Source: JANQRX01 sp963663975 (lineage in GTDB: Bacteria > Pseudomonadota > Alphaproteobacteria > Rhizobiales > Kaistiaceae). Taken from it: 64,000 nucleotides of DNA. Location: NCBI GenBank assembly GCA_963663975.2, contig CAXXRA010000011.1, forward strand, positions 186,001 through 250,000, in the 5' to 3' direction. Below the pieces are notes generated by a model that did not search any database, was not told where the DNA came from, and worked only from the letters and a program-made list of their open reading frames with translations. Shown one piece after another: positions 1 to 9,844 of this stretch. How positions within the stretch are numbered: the stretch's first letter is position 1; each line of letters starts with the position of its first letter. The position numbers and the translations under genes are program-made.

Positions 1-1
1 G

Positions 2-529
2 GTGATCAATGCGCTGGGGCGCGTCTTCATGGAGCCTCTCGACGATCCGTTTGCGGCCATCGAGGCAGAGATCGCGGCCTGCCCGCTGGGCGAACAGGCA
101 GATGCCGTCGTCATCGATTTTCACGCCGAAACGACGAGCGAGAAGAACGCGCTGGCGCATTTTGTCGATGGCAAAGTCACGCTGCTCGTGGGCACGCACA
201 CGCATATTCCCACGTCCGATTATCGCGTCTTGCCGGCCGGCACGGCCTACCAGTCGGATGTCGGCATGTGCGGCGACTATGATTCGGTCATCGGTATGGA
301 TCACGAGGAACCGCTCAGACGATTTCTCGAGAAAGTTCGCGGGGAACGGTTCTCGGCTGCCGTCGGGCCGGCAACGATCTCGGGCCTGGCCGTCGAGGTC
401 GATGACGACACGGGGCTGGCAGTGCAGGTGGCGCCACTGCGGCTCGGTGGGGCATTATCGGAGGTGATTCCCCCCTTCTGGGGTGATTCGCTGGACAGTG
501 AGGAAGGTGGGCAGAGGGCGCACCCATGA
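2..529 (+). CDS. YmdB-type metallophosphoesterase, C-terminal part
   Basis: This is the C-terminal 175 residues of a TIGR00282/YmdB-like calcineurin-type phosphoesterase; the family hydrolyses cyclic nucleotides or phosphodiesters using a binuclear metal centre. The start lies upstream of the window, because the fragment opens inside the conserved NALGRVFM segment. Metal-binding stretches are visible: DFHAE at about residues 39-43 and GTHTHIP at about 63-69, followed by SDVGMCGDYDSVIG, which is typical of the family. In alphaproteobacteria it commonly lies directly upstream of yebC, as here except for the small broken hydrolase between them. The identity is secure; the substrate in this organism is unknown. 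Confidence 0.85.
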   Translation: MINALGRVFMEPLDDPFAAIEAEIAACPLGEQADAVVIDFHAETTSEKNALAHFVDGKVTLLVGTHTHIPTSDYRVLPAGTAYQSDVGMCGDYDSVIGMDHEEPLRRFLEKVRGERFSAAVGPATISGLAVEVDDDTGLAVQVAPLRLGGALSEVIPPFWGDSLDSEEGGQRAHP

Positions 530-545
530 CCAAACGTCTCGCCTC

Positions 546-1320
546 GTGACCAAACCACCTGTCCTGTTCGTCCATGGCGCCTTCACCCGCGCGGCGCGCT
601 GGGATTCCTGGGTCGCGTATTTCGGCGAGGCCGGGTTTGAATGTGTCGCACCGTCATTGCCCGGCCACGATCCGCCCGATAGGGCGGCGCTGGCCAAGCT
701 GACATTTGACGACTACGTTTCCGCCATCAGTCAGGCGGCAAACAATCTGGATAGGCCGCCCATTGTCGTGGGCCACTCCATGGGCGGTCTGCTGGCGCAG
801 CACGTGGCCATGCGAAGCGATTGTGCAGCGCTGATCCTGGTTTCCGCTTCTCCGCCTTGGCGGATCGTTGGTACATGGCATTCGGCGCGATATCTGTGGC
901 GGTACACTTGGCCGGTGATCGCCGGCCCAGCCGATCAGGGCCAGCAACAAGGCCGCTGTCGACCTGGTGCTCCACGATCTGTCGCCGGCTGAACAAAAGG
1001 AGTTGCTGCAGATCTTAGCCTGGGAGTCGGGCCTGGCCTATCGCACGATGGTGTTCGGGCGCGCCCCGGTCGAGCGGGCGGCAATTCGTTGTCCGGTTCT
1101 GTGCGTGACCGGCGGCAAGGATCGACTGCTACGATTCTCGACTGCCGCCGGGTTGGCATCGTTTTACGATGCCGAGCATCTTGTTTTTCCAGGCCAAGGC
1201 CATGCCCTTGTTGCAGGCTCGCTGGTCGGCACCGTTGGGCGGGCTGTGCTGGAATGGGTCGAGCGCGCGGCACTGGCGGCCGACGCCGAGACTTCCTTTC
1301 GCCCAAGCCCGGTCGTATAA
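546..1320 (+). pseudogene. alpha/beta hydrolase, frameshifted
   Basis: An alpha/beta-hydrolase fold protein is split over two frames. The first part (GTG at 546) carries LFVHGAF, the oxyanion-loop region, and the nucleophile elbow GHSMGG. The second part, in another frame from about 930, carries DLSPAEQKE and the conserved late segment CVTGGKDRLL (acid residue) and GQGHAL (catalytic His). The frames join smoothly if one base is gained or lost near 918-935, where the first frame runs into junk ending at 992. All catalytic elements are therefore present but not in one frame. It could be a real pseudogene or a sequencing indel. The substrate is unknown. Confidence 0.75.
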
Positions 1321-1417
1321 GCCCGCCGACGCACTGGATCGAGACAGGATCAGGTGCACGGCCGGCCGCTCCAAGGCTGCCCTTGCCGTTTGCTCATCCG
1401 GTTGAACGGGATCTGCC

Positions 1418-2182
1418 ATGGCCGGCCTGGGGAATTCGCAGTTCAAGAATATCATGCACAAGAAGGGCAAGAAGGGCGCGGCCGACGCCAAGCGCTCAAA
1501 AATATTCTCCAAACTCGCCCGTGAAATCACGGTGGCGGCCAAGATGGGCCTGCCCGATCCGGAGATGAACTCGCGACTGCGGCTCGCGGTGCAGAATGCC
1601 CGCGCTGAAAACATGCCCAAGGACAATATCGAACGGGCCATCAAGAAGGCCAGCGGCGGAGATGCCGAGAGCTATGAGGAGATCCGCTACGAGGGCTTTG
1701 GTCCTGGCGGCGTGGCGGTGATTGTCGAGGCGCTGACCGACAACCGTAACCGCACCGCCAGCGCGGTTCGTGCGCATTTTGGCAAGTTCGGCGGGGCGTT
1801 GGGCGAAACCGGTTCGGTGGGGTTCATGTTCGATCGTGTCGGCGAGATCGTTTACCGGCCTTCCGCCGGGGACCCGGATACCGTGCTGGAGGCGGCCGTC
1901 GAGGCGGGCGCGGACGACGTCAATAGCACGCAGGACAGCCACACTATCACGTCGGCGTTCTCCGACCTGGGCGAGGTCGCCAAGGCGCTGGAGTCAGCGC
2001 TCGGCGAAGCGGAAACCGTCAAGGCGATATGGCGACCTCAGACAGTGACCGATCTTGACGAAGACAAGGCTTCCACCATGCTGAAACTCATCGCGGCGCT
2101 GGAGGACGATGACGACGTGCAGGAGGTCTATTCCAACTTCCAGGTATCGGACGACGTGCTGGAAAAACTGACCGCGGTCTGA
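1418..2182 (+). CDS. yebC: YebC/PmpR (TACO1) family DNA-binding regulator
   Basis: A complete 254-residue YebC-family protein. These proteins act as transcriptional regulators, and members of the family also help ribosomes through difficult motifs. The signature N-terminus SQFKNIMHKKG with the following KRSKIFSKLAREI, the central ENMPKDNIERAIKK and the acidic domain-3 region are all present, and the length matches the family. It lies upstream of ruvC, the standard arrangement in many proteobacteria. A GGGAT motif lies about 6 bases before the ATG. The small insertion KKGAA before the KRSK motif is a minor lineage variation. Confidence 0.95.
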   Translation: MAGLGNSQFKNIMHKKGKKGAADAKRSKIFSKLAREITVAAKMGLPDPEMNSRLRLAVQNARAENMPKDNIERAIKKASGGDAESYEEIRYEGFGPGGVAVIVEALTDNRNRTASAVRAHFGKFGGALGETGSVGFMFDRVGEIVYRPSAGDPDTVLEAAVEAGADDVNSTQDSHTITSAFSDLGEVAKALESALGEAETVKAIWRPQTVTDLDEDKASTMLKLIAALEDDDDVQEVYSNFQVSDDVLEKLTAV

Positions 2183-2238
2183 CGGACTGAGTATCCGGTT
2201 CTGGCCTAACGTCCCGTGCGGCGTTACGCCTTGACTCC

Positions 2239-2745
2239 ATGAATCCTCCGATTCGCATTCTGGGTATCGATCCGGGGCTGCGCTCAACCGGCTGGGGCGT
2301 GGTCACCGTCCGCGGCAATGCGCTTTCCTTCGATGCTGCGGGCACGCTGCGAACGCAGAGCGACGCCGACCTGGCCGCGCGTTTGTGCGTTCTGCATGAT
2401 GGTCTCGACGCGGTGCTGCGTTCATGGGCGCCTGACCATGCCGCGGTCGAAAAAATCTTCGTCAATCGCGATGGTGCTGCGACGTTGAAACTCGGGCAGG
2501 CGCGCGGCGTCGCCCTGCTGGTCCCGGCCAGAGCCGGGCTGGTTGTTGCGGAATACGCCCCCAACGAGGTCAAGAAGGCCGTGGTCGGGGTCGGACATGC
2601 CGACAAGGGGCAGATCCGAGCCATGGTCCGGGTCCTGCTGCCGCGGTCCGTTTTCGACAGCCATGATGCCGCCGATGCCCTGGCGATCGCCATCACCCAT
2701 GCTCACCACAGCCAGTCGGCGCTGGCTCGCAAGGCCGCTTCATGA
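2239..2745 (+). CDS. ruvC: Crossover junction endodeoxyribonuclease RuvC
   Basis: RuvC resolves Holliday junctions by symmetric metal-dependent cleavage, working with the RuvAB branch-migration motor. The 168-residue protein has the RNase H-like fold markers: the first catalytic Asp in LGIDPGL (about residues 8-14), a Glu in AVEKIF, and the C-terminal acidic pair in DSHDAADALA. The length is normal. Its stop overlaps the ruvA start by four bases (ATGA), which indicates translational coupling in a ruvCA operon. Confidence 0.96.
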   Translation: MNPPIRILGIDPGLRSTGWGVVTVRGNALSFDAAGTLRTQSDADLAARLCVLHDGLDAVLRSWAPDHAAVEKIFVNRDGAATLKLGQARGVALLVPARAGLVVAEYAPNEVKKAVVGVGHADKGQIRAMVRVLLPRSVFDSHDAADALAIAITHAHHSQSALARKAAS

Positions 2746-3359
2746 TCGGCAAACTCAAGGGTGTGATCGATGCCTACGGTCAGGACTGGGCCATCGTCGA
2801 TGTGGCCGGCGTCGGCTACCAGGTGTACTGCTCGACGCGCACACTCCAAGCACTGCCCGGGGTCGGCGAGGCCGTTACGTTGTCGATCGAAACCTATTTG
2901 CGTGAGGACGTCATCAAGCTCTACGGCTTCACCAGCGATCTCGAGCGCGAGTGGTTTCGGCTGCTGCAGACCGTTCAGGGCGTTGGAGCGCGCGTCGCGC
3001 TGGCCGTGCTTGGAACCATGAAACCGGGTGACCTTGCCTCGGCGATCACACTGCAGGATCGGCCCGCGCTTGCGCGGGCACCCGGTGTGGGCAAGAAAGT
3101 TGCCGGGCGAATCGTGGCGGAACTGAGAGACAAGGCGCCCGAATACTCCAGCGCGGATCCCTCTATCGTCCGTCTCCAGGCGGAATTGGAAGACGACGCC
3201 GCGCCGCGGCAGGTGGCCGATGCGGTGTCGGCCTTGGTCAATCTGGGCTACCCCCAGTTGCAGGCAAGCGCGGCGGTAGCGGGTGCGGCAAAGGCTGCCG
3301 GCGACGACGCGGCGGCCGAAGATCTGATCCGTTTGGGCCTCAAGGAGTTGGCGCGGTGA
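2742..3359 (+). CDS. ruvA: Holliday junction branch migration protein RuvA
   Basis: RuvA binds four-way junctions and loads the RuvB motor. The 205-residue product has the N-terminal OB-fold (MIGKLKGVIDAYG), the tandem helix-hairpin-helix regions (VQGVGARVALAVLG and APGVGKKVAGRIVAEL), and a C-terminal UBA-like domain III around residues 155-205 that contacts RuvB. It is coupled to ruvC by an ATGA overlap. Unusually, ruvB does not follow directly: about 400 bases containing an antisense gene separate them. Confidence 0.96.
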   Translation: MIGKLKGVIDAYGQDWAIVDVAGVGYQVYCSTRTLQALPGVGEAVTLSIETYLREDVIKLYGFTSDLEREWFRLLQTVQGVGARVALAVLGTMKPGDLASAITLQDRPALARAPGVGKKVAGRIVAELRDKAPEYSSADPSIVRLQAELEDDAAPRQVADAVSALVNLGYPQLQASAAVAGAAKAAGDDAAAEDLIRLGLKELAR

Positions 3360-3367
3360 GCGACGAG

Positions 3368-3706
3368 CTAGGCCGCCTCACGAGCGCAGGACGCACACAG
3401 CGTGGCGGTCGCGTCGAAATCGAGACGGCCGGGTTCGATCTCCTCTTCACACCGCAGGCAGACACCGTATGTGCCGCCCTCAAGCCGCTTCAGCGCCGCA
3501 TCGATGCGGACGATTTCGGATGCTCGCCGTTCTTCGGCCGCGCGCGCCATGGCCTGGACCTGGATGGCGTCCATACGCGAGAGACGGCCGACACTCTGCT
3601 GATCGAGGGTCACCGGTTTGCGACTGTCGGCGGACTTTTGACTGAGTTCGGTCAACTCGTCCCGCAGAGCGCGGAGGCGAGCCCGGATGTCGCTATCGCT
3701 GGTCAT
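3368..3706 (-). CDS. TraR/DksA C4-type zinc-finger family protein
   Basis: A 112-residue protein on the strand opposite ruvA and ruvB. It has a coiled-coil N-terminus (RARLRALRDELTEL and following) and a C-terminal four-cysteine finger CLRC...CASC, as in the DksA/TraR family, which binds the secondary channel of RNA polymerase or acts as a small accessory factor. It is shorter than true DksA and lacks a clear DxxDxA coiled-coil tip motif, so it is more like the short DksA-like proteins of alphaproteobacteria. The start at MTSDSDI was preferred over an upstream Met 18 codons earlier because it suits family length; no strong ribosome binding site is seen. Its 3' end almost abuts the ruvA stop, so ruvA and this gene are convergent. 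Confidence 0.8.
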   Translation of the reverse strand: MTSDSDIRARLRALRDELTELSQKSADSRKPVTLDQQSVGRLSRMDAIQVQAMARAAEERRASEIVRIDAALKRLEGGTYGVCLRCEEEIEPGRLDFDATATLCASCAREAA

Positions 3707-3765
3707 ATCACCACGAAGCCTAGCCAAACCGGTGCACGGGGTCGATCCCCCGGCGGGCACCGGCC

Positions 3766-4806
3766 ATGAACCGACTGGTGTCCTCCGACCAGCGTTCCGA
3801 TGACGCGCCCGATGCGACGCTGCGACCGCAATACCTGTCCGAATTCGTCGGCCAGGTACAGGCTTGCGCTAATCTGAGCGTCTTCATCAAAGCCGCGCGC
3901 GGCCGTTCCGAAGCGCTTGATCACGTGCTGTTTCTCGGACCGCCCGGCCTTGGCAAGACCACACTTGCTCAGATCGTCTCGCGCGAACTCGGCGTCAATT
4001 TTCACGCAACCTCCGGTCCGGTGATCGCCAAGGCGGGTGACCTGGCCGCGCTCCTCACCAATCTGGAGGACCGCGACGTTCTCTTCATCGACGAAATCCA
4101 TCGTCTGTCACCGGCGGTCGAGGAGATCCTCTATCCGGCTCTGGAGGATTTCCAGCTCGACCTGATCATCGGCGAGGGGCCGGCGGCACGATCGGTGAAA
4201 ATCGGCCTGTCGCCCTTTACCCTGATTGGAGCGACAACGCGGCTAGGTCTGCTGACGACGCCGCTCCGCGATCGCTTCGGTATCCCCATCCGCCTCAATT
4301 TCTACGAAGTCGGTGAACTCGAAAGCATCGTCGAACGCGGCGCTCGCATTCTTGGAGTTGCGCTGACTGACGAAGGCGCGACCGAGATCGCCAGGCGCTC
4401 ACGGGGAACACCGCGCATCGCCACCCGGCTGCTCAGGCGCGTGCGGGATTTTGCCGACGTCGAAGCGCTTGAGGCCATCGACGTGGTCGCGGCCGATCGC
4501 GCACTCAACCGGCTGGAAGTGGACGGGCTTGGCCTGGATGCACTCGACCGCAGGTATCTGCGCCTGATTGCGGAGAGCTTCGCCGGCGGGCCGGTCGGCG
4601 TCGAAACCATCTCGGCAGCGCTGTCGGAGCCGCGTGATGCGATCGAAGAGATTGTCGAGTCGTTTCTGATCCAGCAGGGATTCATTCAGAGGACCCCACG
4701 CGGTCGGATGATGACACCCCAGGCATTCCGGCACATCGGTGTCGAAATACCTTCAAACCCTGGTCAATTCACGCTCTTCGGCGGCAGCGGTGACAATAGC
4801 GGGTGA
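3766..4806 (+). CDS. ruvB: Holliday junction branch migration ATPase RuvB
   Basis: RuvB is the hexameric AAA+ motor that drives branch migration on RuvA-bound junctions. The 346-residue protein shows Walker A GPPGLGKTT, Walker B LFIDEIH, the sensor region GATTRLG, the arginine-finger region GTPRIATRLLRR and the C-terminal winged-helix domain ending in PRGRMMTPQAF. The length is standard. The gene is separated from ruvA by the antisense zinc-finger gene, so it may need its own promoter or read-through. Its end overlaps the start of the thioesterase gene. Confidence 0.96.
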   Translation: MNRLVSSDQRSDDAPDATLRPQYLSEFVGQVQACANLSVFIKAARGRSEALDHVLFLGPPGLGKTTLAQIVSRELGVNFHATSGPVIAKAGDLAALLTNLEDRDVLFIDEIHRLSPAVEEILYPALEDFQLDLIIGEGPAARSVKIGLSPFTLIGATTRLGLLTTPLRDRFGIPIRLNFYEVGELESIVERGARILGVALTDEGATEIARRSRGTPRIATRLLRRVRDFADVEALEAIDVVAADRALNRLEVDGLGLDALDRRYLRLIAESFAGGPVGVETISAALSEPRDAIEEIVESFLIQQGFIQRTPRGRMMTPQAFRHIGVEIPSNPGQFTLFGGSGDNSG

Positions 4807-5254
4807 GGGCTGGCCGGACCTTGCCGGCCGGCTTGAGGGAACCGGGCACGTCCTGCCGGTTCGGGTCTACTTCGAGGACACCGACTTCTCAGGTGTGGTG
4901 TATCATGGTGCGTTTGTGCGGTTTCTGGAACGCGGCCGATCGGACTATCTGAGGCTTCTCGACGTGGGCCACGACGCTCTTGCGCGAGGCGATCACGGCC
5001 AACCGCTGGCCTTTGCGGTGCGGCGATTGGAGATGCTGTTCAGCGGCCGCGCCGGCATCGACGACGTGATTGAAATTCGAACCATCGTCAAGACGATGAC
5101 GGGAGCTCGGATAACGATTCTTCAGACGGCGACCCGCGACGATCAGGTCCTCGTGCGCGCGGAGGTCGAAGTCGCCATGATCAACGACAAGGGCCGACCC
5201 CGGCGCCTGCCCGAATCGGTTCGCCAAAGGCTGCGAGCCGGCGTTGTCGATTAA
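4790..5254 (+). CDS. ybgC: Tol-Pal system-associated acyl-CoA thioesterase YbgC
   Basis: A hotdog-fold acyl-CoA thioesterase of the 4-hydroxybenzoyl-CoA thioesterase family that heads the tol-pal cluster in many proteobacteria. The active-site segment VYFEDTDFSGVVYHGAFVRF contains the catalytic Asp, and RFLERGRSDYLR follows. The frame is open from an ATG at 4739, but this would put 17 extra residues ahead of the family start. The GTG at 4790 (154 residues, 17-base overlap with ruvB) is preferred. It probably acts on short or medium acyl-CoAs; its link to envelope function is by association only. Confidence 0.88.
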   Translation: MTIAGEGWPDLAGRLEGTGHVLPVRVYFEDTDFSGVVYHGAFVRFLERGRSDYLRLLDVGHDALARGDHGQPLAFAVRRLEMLFSGRAGIDDVIEIRTIVKTMTGARITILQTATRDDQVLVRAEVEVAMINDKGRPRRLPESVRQRLRAGVVD

Positions 5255-5276
5255 CGGGCTGTTAACCACCGCAACG

Positions 5277-5301
5277 CTAGGAAACGCTCGTATTTTCCTA
5301 G
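5277..5301. promoter_or_regulatory. 8-bp perfect inverted repeat upstream of tolQ
   Basis: The arms CTAGGAAA (5277-5284) and TTTCCTAG (5294-5301) are perfectly complementary around a 9-base spacer. The repeat sits 22 bases after the ybgC stop and about 165 bases before tolQ. It could be a weak terminator for ybgC (no strong U-tract follows) or an operator in the tol promoter region. No factor can be named. Confidence 0.4.
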
Positions 5302-5465
5302 TTCTGGCTGCATATGTGTGCCCTCGTTTTGACAAAATTGGAAGCGAGACAGCGGCAGCCGGACCACTGGCGAACACCGATCGTCCGGAAGCTGCCACTT
5401 GGCTGCCGCGACCGTGAACGCCCCACTTCTACCGAGCGCCCGGTTCCTCCGAAAGGTCAAATTCC

Positions 5466-6182
5466 ATGCCCGACAACGCGGTGACCGACACCGTTCTGGT
5501 AGCACCCGGCGCGGAACTTTCTCTGGTTGAGCTGTTTCTTCAGGCGCACATTGTCGTCAAGATCGTGATTGTCGGGCTTCTGTTGGCGTCGATCTGGTCC
5601 TGGGCGATCATCATCGACAAGTGGCTCCTGTACAGCCGCGTCCGCCGGCAGATGACCCGCTTCGAAAGCGTTTTCTGGTCGGGACAGTCGCTCGAGGAAC
5701 TTTACCGATCGCTGAGCGGCGGCAAGTCGCCAACGGCCATCGCCTCGGTCTTCATCGCGGCGATGCGCGAATGGAAGCGCAGTTTTGAAACCGGAGCCAG
5801 TTCTCCGATCGGATTGCAGAACCGGATCGACAAGGTTCTTGACGTAGCCATCGGCCGGGAGACGGAACGGCTGGAACGCAGACTGCTGTTCCTGGCAACC
5901 GTGGGATCGTCGGCACCATTCATCGGACTGTTCGGCACCGTATGGGGCATTATGACAAGCTTCCAAGCGATTGCCGCCTCCAAGAATACCGCGCTTGCCG
6001 TCGTAGCCCCCGGCATCGCGGAGGCGCTGCTGGCGACGGCGCTGGGTCTGCTGGCCGCTATTCCCGCCGTTGTCGCCTACAACAAGTTCTCCAATGACGC
6101 GTCTAAAATCAGCCAGCGCCTCGAAGGTTTCGCCGACGAGTTTTCGGCCATTCTCAGCCGCCAGATCGATGAACGGGCTTGA
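5466..6182 (+). CDS. tolQ: Tol-Pal proton channel subunit TolQ
   Basis: TolQ forms with TolR the proton-driven stator of the Tol-Pal envelope constriction system (MotA/TolQ/ExbB family). The 238-residue protein has three hydrophobic segments: near residues 30-50 (VIVGLLLASIWSW) and a pair at about 137-160 and 180-200. It carries the family motif around FIGLFGTVWGIM and the A/G-rich third helix AEALLATALGLLAAIPAV. GAAAGG, a few bases before the ATG, is a good ribosome binding site. It is followed by tolR after only 3 bases. Confidence 0.95.
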   Translation: MPDNAVTDTVLVAPGAELSLVELFLQAHIVVKIVIVGLLLASIWSWAIIIDKWLLYSRVRRQMTRFESVFWSGQSLEELYRSLSGGKSPTAIASVFIAAMREWKRSFETGASSPIGLQNRIDKVLDVAIGRETERLERRLLFLATVGSSAPFIGLFGTVWGIMTSFQAIAASKNTALAVVAPGIAEALLATALGLLAAIPAVVAYNKFSNDASKISQRLEGFADEFSAILSRQIDERA

Positions 6183-6185
6183 CCG

Positions 6186-6620
6186 ATGGCGATGAATGGC
6201 GGCTCGAAGGCCCAACGACGGCGGCGACGACGGATCCAACCGATGAGCGAGATCAACGTCACCCCGTTTGTCGACGTGATGCTGGTGCTGTTGATCGTCT
6301 TCATGGTCACGGCGCCGCTGCTGAGCGCCGGCGTACCAGTTGATTTACCTCAAGCCTCGGCCCAGCCGCTTGCCGTCGAGAAGGAACCGGTGACTGTGAC
6401 GATCGACACCGAGGGGCGCGTTTATGTCGGTCAAAACGAGGTTGCATTCGCCGACCTCATCCCGGCTTTGGACAATGTAATCGATGGTCGCGACGAACGA
6501 GTTTATCTGCGCGGCGATCGTGCGGCTAGTTACGGCACAATCATGCGGATCATGGGCGCGATCAATGGTGCCGGCTTCCGCAATATCGGACTTGTCGCAC
6601 TGAGGGATCCAGATAGCTGA
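6186..6620 (+). CDS. tolR: Tol-Pal stator protein TolR
   Basis: TolR (144 residues, ExbD family) has one transmembrane helix carrying the proton-relay Asp in FVDVMLVLLIVFMV and a periplasmic domain that engages peptidoglycan. The cytoplasmic N-terminus is very basic (RRRRRR), followed by the conserved MSEINVTPFVD. The product works with TolQ to energise TolA. The gene starts 3 bases after tolQ and ends 7 bases before tolA, indicating one operon. Confidence 0.95.
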   Translation: MAMNGGSKAQRRRRRRIQPMSEINVTPFVDVMLVLLIVFMVTAPLLSAGVPVDLPQASAQPLAVEKEPVTVTIDTEGRVYVGQNEVAFADLIPALDNVIDGRDERVYLRGDRAASYGTIMRIMGAINGAGFRNIGLVALRDPDS

Positions 6621-6627
6621 TTGCAGT

Positions 6628-7617
<990 letters not shown>

Positions 7618-7621
<4 letters not shown>

Positions 7622-9021
7622 GTGGCAAGGTGTGGGTCATGGAAGGTTCCCTAAGGGCGCAGCCCGACAGGGCCCGGTCGGTTCTATCGAGGTGTGTCGG
7701 CCGGCGACTTGCACGCGGCGTGTCAGCCCTCCTGGCGGCGGCGGTCGGTCTGATGGCGACGACCGGCGCAGCGATTGCGCTGATCGAAATCGATGTCACT
7801 CGCGGCAGCGTTCAGCCATTACCGATCGCCGTACCGAGTTTCGTGGGGACCGGGCCCGACGCTCAATTGGGCGTCGAAATGGCCAAGGTGATCTCGACCG
7901 ACCTCCTGCGATCGGGCATTTTCGCGCCGATTGATCCTTCAACATTTTCGCAGCCGCGAATTGGGCCCTCGGATGCGCCTCGGTTTGCTGATTGGCGGGT
8001 TCTCAGCGCCCAAGCGCTGGTCGCCGGTGGCATTGCACACGAGGCCGATGGCCGGCTGCGGGTGGATTTTCGACTCTGGGATGTCTTCGCCGGGCAGCAA
8101 ATGACCGGCCAGCGATTGTTCACCCAGCCGGAAAATTGGCGGCGCGTGGCGCATCTGGTGGCCGATGCCATCTATGAGAGGCTTACCGGCGAGCGGGGCT
8201 ATTTCGATTCCCGCATTGTCTTCGTGGACGAGACCGGCCCCAAGGACCGGCGCATCAAGCGGCTTGCCATTATGGATCAGGATGGAGCCAATGTGCGCTT
8301 CCTGACCACCGGCGACGACCTTGTGCTGACACCGCGATTCAACCCGTCGAGCCAGGAGATCACCTATATGTCCTACGCCGGGCAAACGCCGAGGGTTCAC
8401 CTGCTCAACATCGAGACCGGGCAGCGGGAACTGGTCGACGAATTCCCGGGCATGACGTTCGCACCACGTTTTTCACCGGACGGCCAGCGTGTCATCATGA
8501 GCCTTCAGCAAGGGGGCAATGCAAACATCTTCACCTTGAATCTGCGGAGCGGTCGGACAACGCGGCTGACCGATACTGCGGCCATCGATACCGCTCCATC
8601 CTATTCGCCGGACGGGCGGCAGGTGACGTTCGAATCCGATCGTGGCGGGTCGCAACAGCTCTACATCATGGGCGCGGACGGATCGAACCCGCGCCGTATC
8701 ACGTTCGGCCAGGGCTCATTTTCGACGCCGGTGTGGTCGCCACGGGGAGATCTGATCGCGTTTACGCGCCGGCATGCGGGAAATTTCGCCATCGGCGTGA
8801 TGCGGCCGGACGGTTCGGGGGAGCGGATCCTGACCGAGGGATTTCACAACGAGGGGCCAACCTGGGCTCCCAACGGTCGCGTGCTGATGTTCTTCCGCGA
8901 TACCCCGGGCGCCAATGGCGGGCCGCAATTGTGGACCATCGACCTGAACGGCTACAACGAGTTTCGGGTCCCGCTGCCGTCTTTTGGATCTGATCCGGCC
9001 TGGTCACCCTTGCTCGACTAA
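7618..9021 (+). CDS. tolB: Periplasmic beta-propeller protein TolB
   Basis: TolB links Pal to the outer membrane and to TolA. The 467-residue protein has a signal sequence (hydrophobic stretch ending near TTGAAIA, about residues 35-54), the N-terminal alpha/beta domain (PIAVPSFVG onwards) and repeated propeller blades with PxFSPDGxxV motifs (for example APRFSPDGQRV and APSYSPDGRQV). The GTG start overlaps the corrected end of tolA by four bases (GTGA). An ATG at 7639 is an alternative and would shorten the n-region by seven residues. Confidence 0.95.
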
Positions 9022-9205
9022 AATGCGGAAGCTAATCTGAGCTTTTGGGGGCGCCACAAGGTCCGGGCACCGGACGAGAACGAACTTTGTCGAGCGGCGA
9101 AAACCAAGGCCATACATTCTTAACCACCTTCCTGAACCGGCGATTAACCAACGCGCTGCTAGACCGGATTCAGGCGTCCGGAATGGTGGACAAGGAGTTA
9201 CCCGA

Positions 9206-9709
9206 ATGTCGAAATCTTTTTCGTTGTCCCGTGGGGCCGGGCTTGCCGTCGGATTGTGCGCGATCCTGGCGCTGGCGGCCTGTGCCAGAGCACCAGAGGG
9301 CGACATTGGCGGACTTTCCCTCGGGGTCAAAGCGCGCGCCGCGGCGGGCACGACGCAGGATTTCGTGGTCAGCGTCGGGGACCGGGTGTTTTTCGAGACC
9401 GACTCTGCCGTTCTCACGACCCAGTCGCGCGCAACCCTTGATCGCCAGGCCCTGTGGCTCAATCGCTATCAGCGCTTCTCCATCACCATGGAAGGGCACG
9501 CCGACGAGCGCGGCACGCGTGAGTACAACATTGCGCTCGGAGCGAGGCGGGCGACGGCAACACGCGACTATCTGATGTCGCGCGGAGTTGGCGGTAATCG
9601 CATACAGACGATTTCGTTCGGCAAAGAACGGCCTGTAGCGGTCTGCAACGACATTTCGTGTTGGTCGCAAAACCGTCGCTCGGTCACGGTCCTGGCCGGC
9701 ACTGGCTGA
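9206..9709 (+). CDS. pal: Peptidoglycan-associated lipoprotein Pal
   Basis: Pal is the outer-membrane lipoprotein that anchors the Tol complex to peptidoglycan. The 167-residue product has a lipoprotein signal with the lipobox LAAC (acylated Cys at residue 26), then an OmpA-like domain. The diaminopimelate-binding region is seen as GHADERGTREYN...ARRA. AAGGAG lies 8 bases before the ATG. It lies 184 bases after tolB, so it may have its own promoter as well as operon read-through. Confidence 0.96.
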   Translation: MSKSFSLSRGAGLAVGLCAILALAACARAPEGDIGGLSLGVKARAAAGTTQDFVVSVGDRVFFETDSAVLTTQSRATLDRQALWLNRYQRFSITMEGHADERGTREYNIALGARRATATRDYLMSRGVGGNRIQTISFGKERPVAVCNDISCWSQNRRSVTVLAGTG

Positions 9710-9844
9710 TCATCGATAAACCTGCGCGCCGAAGACGACCCTCCTTTATCGCCTGCCCAATTTTGGCCGAACTGCCCTGTGCTATGATAGGCCCTTGGGG
9801 ACAAGCACGCGCGATTGCGCGCTGCAAAGCCGGGATCTTGTGCC

